This document shows positions 48,219 through 57,692 of a DNA stretch of 64,000 nt, piece by piece (positions within the stretch are counted from its first letter, which is position 1; each line of letters opens with the position of its first letter). The stretch lies in the NCBI RefSeq assembly GCF_001638985.1, contig NW_017265150.1, positions 372,001 to 436,000 on the forward strand, written 5' to 3'. Made by a program: the position numbers and the translations under genes. The notes beneath the pieces are model-generated. The model saw only the letters and a program-made list of their open reading frames with translations, ran no database searches and was not told where the DNA came from. The DNA comes from Phycomyces blakesleeanus NRRL 1555(-). Taxonomy: Eukaryota; Mucoromycota; Mucoromycetes; Mucorales; Phycomycetaceae.

Positions 48219-49151
48219 TAAATAATCTTTACTGTATATTAGTATTATAAAAACTAAAGACATATACTATATTATATACTGGCCTTTTAGGCTTAGGGTT
48301 TGTTTTATTTATTTATTTATTTTTTGGCTTTATTCTGTATAGGCTATATGATATTCCACCTGGCTTATAAAAACCCTTTTGAATATATTTTATAGCATTT
48401 TTTTTTTGATCAAAAATATATATAAATAAAATAAAATAAAAATATTTCAAAGTCTCGAGCATGTCTTTCAACATTTTACATTACTTAATATTATAATATA
48501 AGACATGCTGTATATATTTTATATATTTGAAATTCTGATCAATTTAGATACAGGTTTTTTCTTGTTTTAAAATAATAACAACCAATAAGTGTGGCATTGC
48601 TACTAGTACCATTATTGTTCCTAGAAACAAAATGTCAATTGAAAGATGAGTCCCCTTCCCCTTTTCATCCTCATCTTCTTTTCTCCTATTCTCCTCCTTG
48701 TCTCAAATAAAGTCAATTCAATTCGATATGTAACCAAATAGACAAGCTCCTCAAGCTTCCACCCCAAAGAAAAAGAAAAAAAGAGAACAATAATATAGAT
48801 ATGATGTAAATTGATGTCTTTCTTGTAATACAACTATTTATAGACAAATGCAAGATAAAGAATCTCTTGAGAATTTAGTAGCAACAACAAAAAATATCCA
48901 CCCCCTTTCTTTTCTTTTTTTTTTTTTTTTTGTAGCAAAAAGGTAACAAAATTTATTTTACCATGCAAAACTCTAAAAGTTTGAATTTATATAATATATA
49001 TATATATACAGGAATAGAGAGAAGTAGATAGAAGTAGATAGAAAGAAAGTTTCTTTTCGAATGGTTGCTGTCAAAAACAGTTAATCGAGCAAATAATCAG
49101 AAGATACATACATAGAAACAAATATATATATATTTTATTTTATTTTATTTT

Positions 49152-49210
49152 TCGATCCCGCTGGGTTCAAAAACATTCCAAAAATGGTCAATTCTGTGAC
49201 CTTTTCAAAT
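49152..49210 (+). repeat. dispersed short repeat, copy 1
   Basis: Begins CGATCCCGCTG and contains AAAATGGT.AATT.TGTGAC. It shares most of about 60 positions with 50910-50970 in the same orientation. Confidence 0.6.
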
Positions 49211-49684
49211 ATATACGTATATAAAAAAAATATAGAGAAATTGTTTAAAGTTACACAAGAATACACGGCTATTTTCTTATTTTTATTTTTAATTTTTAGT
49301 TTTTTTGCGACATGAGCTGAAAATATTTAAAAAGGAATCTTAAATTTATTGAGATCAAAAATCCGAATTAAATTTTATATTGTTTTCGTTTAGTCTTTGT
49401 CTTTGTCTTATGGATAAATATACATATACATATATATGTAAGAATGCAAGGATGTATTTTCATGAACATTATACTTGATACCAAAATATTTTTTATTTAA
49501 CTATATATATATATATATATTTGGATCCGATCTGTTGTATATGCAATTGCGGCATTTGTGTCAGTTAATAAACGGGTTAAAAAGAAGAAAGGTTCCCCTT
49601 CCAATGAAAACATGGGGATCCAAAATCCTTATTTATGTTTTTTTTTTAATTAAAAACAAAAAAGACAATGCTTTAATACAGCAG

Positions 49685-50522
49685 CAAGGAGTGAGTAAAA
49701 AAAAACATAAAATAGAAACCTTGCATTGCTTAAGTCCAGAATTTACAGTTTGCTTATATGATTGTAGAAGAACCTTGTTTTACTGGTTGTAAACTTCCTT
49801 TTTAGAAAGTATAACCCTTGAAAAACAAAACAAAAGGCATTGTCATAATTACAAGAACAATAAACAAAATTCTACAACATTTTATAAAAAAAAATAAGTA
49901 TCCATTCATTAAATGACATGACTTGATTTAAAAACATCAATATAAAGTCATACATTTATATTTGTACGGTTGGCTTGCAAAAGAGAACAATATTAATATT
50001 AATACTAATATTAATATTAATATTTCATTTTCGTGGTAAGGTATTTATGATTAATGATTTATATTCGCGCTACTTGGTTTTAATTTTGATCACTATTGAG
50101 ATTACAAATATATCCCGCTTTTATTTCCGACATCGCAACTTTCACTGCACCATATCTAATCAATTAATTTATATATTTTAATTTGCAGAATAAAGAAGAG
50201 GATTAAAGTATTCAACAAGAATACTACCTACTCAAAAATATATCTAGTATTAAATATACCAAGTAATTTAGAGCCAATACCTTTATAATCATTGTATGTA
50301 TCTTTAATATTCTTGTTTCCTTTGTTCTTCCTACACTTTAATTCTTTTTGTCTTCCAAATAAAGACCATGGCATGAGATTTTCCTTTCCCGAATTAAAAA
50401 GAATTTTTCCCCGGAGTAACTCACAGACAAGCATCTAATACATACACTGCACATATTGCAAACACAACATATTACATACTATACATACTTCTTGTAATAT
50501 AAGCTACAAAAGCCAATTCAAG
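49685..50522 (+). repeat. direct repeat, about 0.8 kb, copy 1
   Basis: Matches 53100-53892 in the same orientation, offset about 3.4 kb. The first 360 bp are diverged; the segment from about 50055 to 50440 is nearly identical to the second copy. No ORF, no TG...CA ends and no RT or integrase between copies, so it does not look like an LTR pair. More likely a segmental duplication or two copies of a non-coding repeat. Confidence 0.75.
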
Positions 50523-50909
50523 CTAAAATTTTCTGTCTAGTAACTTACTACCATACAGCGCCTACACACATGCATATATACGAAAACCAGATACTTGGGT
50601 ACTTTCTTAAAAGAATAATCATTAAGAATAATAGCAATAGAAAAATCCTCCTCGGTTACAAAGTTTACACTATATATGTATTTATGTATGTGTATATATT
50701 TGACTGGTTAAATTCAAGTCATTTACCTTCCACAGCTTCTCGTTTAACCTCATTCTCAACCGGAATTCTTATTAACCTAGCTCCCTTGACATTCATTACT
50801 AACTACACACACGCATGTATATATATGACAATCCAACCCAATCCAATACAAACCAAACCAAACCAAACCAAACCAATCCTCCCTATTTTAATCTTCTTTT
50901 TCTTTTCTT

Positions 50910-50970
50910 TCGATCCCGCTGAGTTATAAATCGTTCCCAAAATGGTTAATTATGTGACTTTCAAAAATAT
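50910..50970 (+). repeat. dispersed short repeat, copy 2
   Basis: Partner of 49152-49210; begins CGATCCCGCTG and keeps CCCAAAATGGTTAATTATGTGAC. Confidence 0.6.
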
Positions 50971-52164
50971 TACAAAAGAAAAATTACTTAAAATTATATC
51001 TGCATACAGTTGGTGTGGACAGATTGAAAAGGTCAAAAAAAAAAATGTTCAAAATTAGTTCAAATCCATATTAGATAAAAATCAAAGGAAAATAATATTA
51101 TTTCTTTAAGCCAGGTGAAAATATTTTATTGTAAAGCTTTTTTTTTCTATAACTTTGCACCCTGTGGTGCATCTCCTCCATCCAAACTATGAGTTTTTTC
51201 CCAATCCAATTGGCAATGGAAGAATATTAACCAGTCAATAGCCTGTACTTTTTTTGTTGAACTTTTCAGTCAGTCCGAACCAAAAATGAATATGCATTTT
51301 CTTTTAAAAAATATAGACAAAGATATTTCTGCCAATGAGAAGCTTTTCTTTTTTTTATCGAAATAATAAGTCTCCAGATAGACCTTTTAAATTTTACGGT
51401 GCATCCAACTGGAGGTGAGCAGAACGATGTAGATATTTATATGGAGCTACAAAATAAACGTCGTTATACGTTTTATTCTGGTAACAAGGAAACCAGATTT
51501 TCTCATTTGTCTTTTATTTGTCTTCTTCTTTGAATAAAGGCTGTAGTACTTTGCCCACAATTAAACAATTAGGTATTCATGTTCGTGCGGTGCAGAGATG
51601 TGTCAAACGCCATTATAAAGACTTTGAAAAAAAAACGTCTTGAGAAAAAGATGCGCTAATGGTAAGTATTAGTGAGGCATGTAATGGCTTATATTCAAGT
51701 GATTTCAAGGCTTTTGTTTTTCATTCTGCCAGATTCTTTAGCAATTTTCGTAACAAGGAGATATTATAAAAAGGTAAACAGTACTTTTTTTTAAAAAAAA
51801 AACCATCACTGATATTTTTTTCCTTTAATGATATAAGATAAAGAAGTTTAATTTAACGGATTATATTGTGTGGTTTTTTGTTTGATTTTGGGCTGGTGTG
51901 AGATATATGTTATGATGAGGCGTTGTGAAAAAATCTTTATTTATGCCAACAAGTTCAAAAAGCTGACGAAAACCTTGTCGTTTTGATACGGTGAACTATA
52001 TCCACCAGTGACTCTTGTATCTCTTATCGCAGTAAACTTTAAAGTAGTGATTTAGCTGTATAAATGGCCAACAGTAGTTCGATAGCTCTTTTTTTTATTT
52101 GTTCTTTAATAAAACTTTCTTTTTACCCATATTCATTTTCTTGTCACTGAGTTAGACACCTACA

Positions 52165-52452
52165 TTAAATAGCCAACACACTATGTGTCGTCTTAGCCAA
52201 GGCAGCAGCAGCAGCTTTAGACCCACGATTCAGTATTTCATATCGATAGCGAAATAAAAGGTCCAAAGTAAACTGGAAATTTTGTAAGGCATGCAGCGAC
52301 CTGGGCAAATAGAGTATACCAATTTTATGCGCGCAATACAACCCATCGATGTCTGTCATAATATATAAGTATAAAACCGGACCAAGCAAACCCATAACTA
52401 TGACATGTGTGAATGCTTTCCGTGGGTCCAAAGAGCGTATGTTGATTAACAT
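52165..52452 (-). CDS. doubtful hypothetical ORF, 95 aa
   Basis: Open from an ATG with a hydrophobic stretch (FTHVIVMGLLGPVLYLYIM) and the tail SKAAAAALAKTTHS. No promoter, splice or family evidence. It lies in repeat-rich DNA and may be chance or a decayed fragment. Confidence 0.2.
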   Translation of the reverse strand: MLINIRSLDPRKAFTHVIVMGLLGPVLYLYIMTDIDGLYCAHKIGILYLPRSLHALQNFQFTLDLLFRYRYEILNRGSKAAAAALAKTTHSVLAI

Positions 52453-53099
52453 TGCTGCATTACTGTCGTAATTAAACTAATGGTGTGGGACGAGGTACCT
52501 TGAATTCGTTCAAACTAAGTTCAATACCCTTTTGCTGTTACTCTATCCTTTTTGTTCTGTGTACTTGGTCTAGCCATGTAATCGCCAAACATATATTAAA
52601 ATATCTGCTTGAAATATTAATTAATTCTGCTAAAAGAAATTTTCATATTAGATAATATATCAACAGGCAATATAACATTCCAAATATCTTTTATATATAC
52701 CTATAGACGCCCGAGAAATATATATCTGTCCATCAGAACTACAAAACCAAGGTTCTTTACTTAGCAACTCCAAAATCAATATGTTCTGTTGTACACAGTT
52801 CCGGAATATCTTCTTTGTGTGCTAGATATTGTGTTACTACTTTATTGGTTCTGTTGGGTGTTATGTTGTAAGCTTTGAATAATTGGCAGAGGTGGTAGTA
52901 TTATTTGTTTTTAATAAAAGCAAATGAGGGAAACCATGAACAAACAAATAAATTCAAATATCATTTAATTCAGCTTAGGATCAGGAACTTAAGCAACAAC
53001 CTCTTGCATACGTATTAATGAACCATTTTAAGCACAAGTGAAATGTGACCTTTTTTAGACAGGGAGAAAATCGAGTTAGCAAGTCATTTAATATAGTAT

Positions 53100-53892
53100 C
53101 AAGGAGTAAGTAAGAAAAAAATAGAAAGCTTACATTACTTAAGTCCAGAATTCACAGCTTGATTATTTAATTGTAGAAGAACCTTGCTTTACTGGTTGTA
53201 AGCTTCATTTTTTCAGAAAGCATAACCCTTGAAAAAAGAAAGGCATTGTTATAATTACAAGAGCAATAGAAAATAGCTTTTACAGCACTTCATAAAAAGT
53301 ATTATTGATTCATTTATTAAATGACTTATTAGACTTAAAAATATCAACATAAAATAATATATGTGCATATGGTTAACTTGCATAAAAGGTAGCAATATTG
53401 ATAATGATACTTCGTTTTATTGATAAAATATTTGGAATTATTTATGATTAATGATCTATACTAGCGCTACTTGGTTTTAATTTTGATCACTATTGAGATT
53501 ACAAATATATCCCGCTTTTATTTCCGACATCGCAACTTTCACTGCACCATATCTAATCAATTAATTTATATATTTTAATTTGCAGAATAAAGAAGAGGAT
53601 TAAAGTATTCAACAAGAATACTACCTACTCAAAAATATATCTAGTATTAAATATACCAAGTAATTTAGAGCCAATACCTTTATAATCATTGTATGTATCT
53701 TTAATATTCTTGTTTCCTTTGTTCTTCCTACACTTTAATTCTTTTTGTCTTCCGAATAAAGACCGTGGCATGAGATTTTCCTTTCCCGAATTAAAAAGAA
53801 TTTTTCCCGGAGTAACTCACAGACAAGCATCTAATACACATACTACATACTGCACATACTTCTTGTAATATAAACCACAAAAGCCAATTCAA
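53100..53892 (+). repeat. direct repeat, about 0.8 kb, copy 2
   Basis: Second copy of 49685-50522. Its 3' end runs straight into the AACCAAACC satellite, whereas in copy 1 about 325 bp intervene, so one copy carries an insertion or deletion. Confidence 0.75.
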
Positions 53893-54374
53893 ACCAAACC
53901 AAACCAAACCAAACCAAGACATTTCTCCTTATTTTTAATGTATTTTATAACTTTTCTGGAAATGAATGAAAATCAAAAGAAAATAAATAGAGGTTTATGT
54001 CAAGGGAACAGAACCGAACGGATAATTAAATGATCCTTATTTTTAACCACATTGATACACAAAAGAAAGTAAGAGTAAGTATCATTCACAGAATATCTTT
54101 CTCACATATTATTAATGTTAACCTTAATGTTAATAGTATCATTCTTTTCCCTTCTTCTTCTTTGTTCTTCGCTGTTATCAATTTTTCTTAAACAAGGTTT
54201 TTCTTTGTACATTTGTCATTTCTTTATATAGTATAGACTATTTGGTATTTGATATTTGATATATATATATATATGGAAATTTAATGATATTTGTAGAGAT
54301 AAATAATTGTAGATATGATGATAAATTGTGATGAATTGTGATAAATTATGATGCTGATGATGATGGTAATGATA
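53893..54374. other. AT-rich flank before the transposon complex
   Basis: Satellite of AACCAAACC units, then GATGAT/ATTGTGAT repeats running up to the TA target site at 54373-54374. No gene. Confidence 0.45.
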
Positions 54375-54838
54375 CAGTGAGAACGGAAATTTTTGTCACT
54401 TTGAGAAAATTGAATGTAACTTTCCAAAAAAATAAATATCACTTTCCAAAAAATGAATGGCATTAAGCCAAAAATGATTGTCCCTTTATGTCAAGAAGTT
54501 TTGTCTCTTTGAAGTAAGAGAAATGTCACAATAAGTTAAATCAAATTGACCTAAAAATGATATTTATTTTTTGACCTCAAAACAATTAGAATGGAGTTTT
54601 ATTATAACATTGAATGATTTGTCGTTTAGAACGACTGGCAAATATGTATAGAATTTCAGCAGGTACGCCGTTACATGCCTCAGCAATTCTATCAGACATT
54701 TTTTTCTTCAGTCAATAGTTTGTGGCGTTTCAATTTTTCTTTTAAGATTGCCCAAAACTGTTCAATTGGGTTTAATTCAAGTAACTTTCATCCATCTTTC
54801 ATCCATCTTTTCCCTTACAAAAATTCTGACAAAAAACC
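54375..54838 (-). repeat. left inverted arm (dead Tc1 transposase C-terminus, reads leftward)
   Basis: Reverse complement of 56552-57007. It reads toward the left end as a Tc1 transposase tail with the shared frameshift. An internal CATCCATCTT unit is repeated one fewer time here than in the right arm. Confidence 0.85.
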
Positions 54839-54876
54839 AAGCCATTTGTGCGTTTTTCTATGTCGATTTTACTGAG

Positions 54877-55923
54877 GAAAGCGTCAATACTTATAGAAAG
54901 AAAATCAAAGAATTTGAAGATTCTGAAATATGTTGGAATATTAGAGAGCAAGATCCCATTTTGGTTTTGAAACAAAGAATAAGAGGCGATCCATTGACTT
55001 ATAAAAAATATCTTGATGAAACTCCTGAAGAAAAAGTCAATAAGAGAGAAAGAGTTGAATTAGTTACTGAGGCACAAGTCAAGCAATTTATCAACGAAGT
55101 CTATTGTCCGTCTCAGCCAGAAAACGATGTAATCTATGTCAAGGGAATTATTTCTACCAAGGAGATTTATGAATTAGTCAAGACTTTTACCACTGTTTTT
55201 CGTGAAAAAACAGCTCAGTCATTTGCAGCCTGGTGTCGTAATCAAAAGTTGAATTTTTTACTTGCAAAAGAAAAAAATCCCGAAGTATCACCAGAGAGTT
55301 ATATATTTTGGAATACATTTATTATGGTAAACCAAGATACGACGGAATTAAAATGGTCGCTAATGTATTTAATTATAGACAACCTTATCAATTCCATGCG
55401 CACTTACTTACCGAAGTACCAAGAATCATTAAAAAACCTCAAGAAAAATGGATATGAAATTATAGGTTATGCTCGAAAATCACCAAGTGAAGACGTTACT
55501 TCTAGAGCAAGACTTTTGAAATCCATGGTATCAAATTTGAAAGAACGATCTTTTGCAACCAAAATATTCGTTTCACCTTGTAGTTGGGCCTCTCCGCCAC
55601 TTGTATCGCGTGATTTACAAGGCAATTCACGAGTTATTATGAACGAGTTAAGTGTTGATGGTAACACGCAAGACTTGCTTGTCTACCTTAAGTCTGTTCA
55701 TCATGATGTTTGCTTGGTTACCATTGACTTTGCTGGTATAACAACAAGAAGTGAAGATATTGTTAACTTGGTTGAGGCAAATCCCTCTTTAAAAAGGATT
55801 GCAGTTGAAACCTTTGCCCAATGCAATGAGGTGTTTATTTTTGACACCGAGAGATTAGTTAAAGATAATGGCCTATTACAAAAATTTGAGAATAGAAATT
55901 ATTGTATTCAAAGATCAAAATAA
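54877..55923 (+). CDS. serine recombinase (resolvase)-like protein, N-terminus missing
   Basis: Open to the TAA at 55921-55923, about 348 codons from a possible splice acceptor (TTTTACTGAG|GAAAGC at 54876/54877). There is no in-frame ATG until 55324, so the 5' end is lost or lies in an unseen exon. The middle part is charged and helical (DETPEEKVNKRERVELV). From 55465 the sequence IIGYARKSPSEDVTSRARLL recalls the resolvase start 'GYaRvS', with a Ser in the catalytic position. It continues as MVSNLKERSFATKIFVSPCS, DVCLVTIDFAGITTRSEDIVN and LKRIAVETFAQ in the order expected for that fold. From memory, similar GYARKS proteins are repeated in Mucoromycota genomes. No zinc ribbon or RuvC motif, so not a Fanzor/TnpB. 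Confidence 0.5.
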   Translation, partial: ESVNTYRKKIKEFEDSEICWNIREQDPILVLKQRIRGDPLTYKKYLDETPEEKVNKRERVELVTEAQVKQFINEVYCPSQPENDVIYVKGIISTKEIYELVKTFTTVFREKTAQSFAAWCRNQKLNFLLAKEKNPEVSPESYIFWNTFIMVNQDTTELKWSLMYLIIDNLINSMRTYLPKYQESLKNLKKNGYEIIGYARKSPSEDVTSRARLLKSMVSNLKERSFATKIFVSPCSWASPPLVSRDLQGNSRVIMNELSVDGNTQDLLVYLKSVHHDVCLVTIDFAGITTRSEDIVNLVEANPSLKRIAVETFAQCNEVFIFDTERLVKDNGLLQKFENRNYCIQRSK

Positions 55924-56551
55924 ATTAGCAATTGTCAGCGTTACAAGAAAGGGTTTGTTATAAAAAAAAAGATATAAAATAAAGTAAAAGGAGATCAGTT
56001 ATGATCGAGTTTTGTGAGCACCACGCTATAAGTTGCGAACTTAGAATGAGAAAATATAATAAATATAAAGATCAAATCAAATCACAATGAATATTATGCT
56101 ATCCAAGGGATTATTTTCCAATAATTAATATAAAATGTATCAGACAAGATGACGAATGTAGAAATAATGGGGTGTGAGTTAGAGTGCTCAGAGGCCAGAA
56201 AGAGAACAACAGAGAGAGACAAAAAGGGAAGAACAGACAAAAGAAAGGGAGGAGAACAAAAGAGACACCAAGAGCTACTGGGAGATCCCAGGCGTAACAT
56301 CAGAATATAAATGATAGCTTTCAGGATCATTATGGATTCGCTTCATTGAGACCAAGATGGGTTGATTTGGTTCCGTGTTGTAGCAAATTTCAACGTCACC
56401 AAAATCTTTAAGTCAATTGATGTATTTTTTAATGTTTTCATCAGTATAGTCCACATAAAAAAACATGCATATTGCTAAATTCCTTGAGATTTCCATGACT
56501 AGGTAAATGGTTTTTTTTCTTTTGCTGGTGCTTTTATATCAAGTGAAAGTC
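55924..56551. other. non-coding interior of the transposon
   Basis: Between the resolvase-like ORF and the right arm. A purine-rich AGAGAA/GGGAAGA tract at 56190-56280; open frames here are low complexity. No gene supported. Confidence 0.4.
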
Positions 56552-57007
56552 GGTTTTTTGGCCTAGGCCAGAATTATGATGTGGGAAAGATGGATGGAAG
56601 ATGGATGAAAGATGGATGAAAGTTACTTGAATTAAACCCAATTGAACAGTTTTGGGCAATCTTAAAAGAAAAATTGAAACGCCACAAACTATTGACTGAA
56701 GAAAAAAATGTCTGATAGAATTGCTGAGGCATGTAACGGCGTACCTGCTGAAATTCTATACATATTTGCCAGTCGTTCTAAACGACAAATCATTCAATGT
56801 TATAATAAAACTCCATTCTAATTGTTTTGAGGTCAAAAAATAAATATCATTTTTAGGTCAATTTGATTTAACTTATTGTGACATTTCTCTTACTTCAAAG
56901 AGACAAAACTTCTTGACATAAAGGGACAATCATTTTTGGCTTAATGCCATTCATTTTTTGGAAAGTTACATTCAATTTTCTCAAAGTGACAAAATTTATT
57001 GTTCTCA
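56552..57007 (+). repeat. right inverted arm (dead Tc1 transposase C-terminus)
   Basis: Encodes NPIEQFWAILKEKLKRH and, shifted by one base, RIAEACNGVPAEILYIFAS, ending in a TAA near 56821. It is interrupted near its outer end by the nested element; its last bases resume at 57687-57692. Confidence 0.85.
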
Positions 57008-57686
57008 GGGGCTTCTCAAGCGCCCGACAAGATGACACGTAGGGTACTTGAGGGAGCAGGTGTAACTAATTACAAGTCTACTATGAGGAAGGACGCTCTA
57101 GTTGAATAGCGTTTATGACCGGGCTACTAGCTAGCAAGGGTTGTATTCCCAATTGGATGCGTGGTAACGAGGGTCAATAAACTACTGTTAAGAGGAAACG
57201 TTCTCAAGACAATAGAACTGCACTCAGTATTTAATTAGGGGCGTCAAATAATACTTATGACTAGGCGTATGGGGATGGAATCAGTTGTCAAAATGAAATA
57301 AAAATGGGAAAGCGTTTTTAACGAGGTAAAAAGGTTACTTTATTATTCTTCACTAAACTTCCTCTGATAATGGCCTCCTCTGCCAACTTCGTCCTGCCTA
57401 CTCTACATCCACTTCAGTCTCCTCTCGCCACTTCTCACTTTCTCCGCAGTGTGGCGGCCACCAACCACCACGCCCACCGTCTCAAAGACCCAAAAGTTTG
57501 TCCAGGATTTTCTTATACGGATTGGCCGGAGTTTCCAAAATTAGTAATCGCTGGACAAAACTTTGGATTTCACTTTTTGCCTGGACAAAACTTTGTCCAT
57601 GATTACTAATTATAGAAACTCCGTCCAATTTGTATAAGGAAATCCTGGACAAACTTTTGGGTCTTGTCGGGCGCTTGAGAAGCCCC
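57008..57686. mobile_element. nested non-autonomous DNA transposon with perfect 25-bp TIRs and TCA target duplication
   Basis: Terminal inverted repeats 57008-57032 and 57662-57686 match at 25 of 25 positions (GGGGCTTCTCAAGCGCCCGA at the outer end). Flanks are TCA at 57005-57007 and 57687-57689. Deleting the element plus one TCA restores the right end of the host transposon, proving insertion. A 3-bp duplication and G-rich ends fit PIF/Harbinger best, although TCA is not the usual TWA. Inside are a short GC-rich open stretch (57370-57480; MASSANFVLPTLHPLQSPL) and a long hairpin at 57487-57663. No transposase is present. The perfect ends suggest recent movement. Confidence 0.75.
57487..57663. 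repeat. long imperfect hairpin inside the nested element
   Basis: Arms 57487-57549 and 57601-57663 pair over about 63 bp with roughly seven mismatches. They begin GACCCAAAAGTTTGTCCAGG and end in the complementary GGGTC. The loop holds two direct copies of CTGGACAAAACTTTG. It may be a small foldback element of its own or a subterminal structure of the host element. Confidence 0.75.
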
Positions 57687-57692
57687 TCACTG

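Larger units (their letters stand above)
47837..49684. other. AT-rich intergenic region with simple repeats, no gene
   Basis: AATAAA-rich arrays (47890-47980), a CAGG tetranucleotide array (about 48084-48112), TA runs, and a copy of an approximately 60-bp dispersed repeat at 49152-49210. No coding signal. Confidence 0.4.
50523..53099. other. AT-rich spacer between the direct repeats
   Basis: Contains an AACCAAACC satellite at about 50849-50877 (also present after copy 2 at 53893-53915), a T8A10 tract at 51785-51802, and one weak minus-strand ORF (52165-52452). Nothing else recognised. Confidence 0.35.
54375..57692. mobile_element. Tc1/mariner-derived element with long inverted arms, a resolvase-like ORF and a nested second element
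   Basis: The left end is TA|CAGTGAGAAC (54373-54384). After removing the nested element, the right end reads GTTCTCACTG|TA (to 57692, TA at 57693-57694), the exact complement. The inverted arms are about 54375-54838 and 56552-57007 and are nearly identical. Each arm encodes the C-terminal end of a Tc1-type DDE transposase: NPIEQFWAILKEKLKRH, then, after a frame change, RIAEACNGVPAEILYIFAS. The same frame break beside an A7 run (ACTGAAGAAAAAAATGTCTG) is present in both arms, so the arms were copied from one already dead transposase tail, or have been homogenised. Between the arms lies a serine-recombinase-like ORF. No complete transposase is present. Confidence 0.8.

Noticed and set aside
49685..53892. 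LTR retrotransposon bounded by the two direct repeats
   Set aside because: Repeats lack TG...CA ends, and no reverse transcriptase, integrase or gag-like ORF lies between them.
54877..55923. Fanzor/TnpB-type RNA-guided nuclease inside the Tc1-like element
   Set aside because: Fanzors occur in such elements, but this ORF shows no RuvC Asp/Glu motifs and no CxxC zinc ribbon. The GYARKS segment fits a resolvase-like fold better.
56094..56330. Minus-strand hydrophobic ORF inside the transposon
   Set aside because: Translation of a purine-rich tract (GGGAAG/AGAGA); composition explains it.
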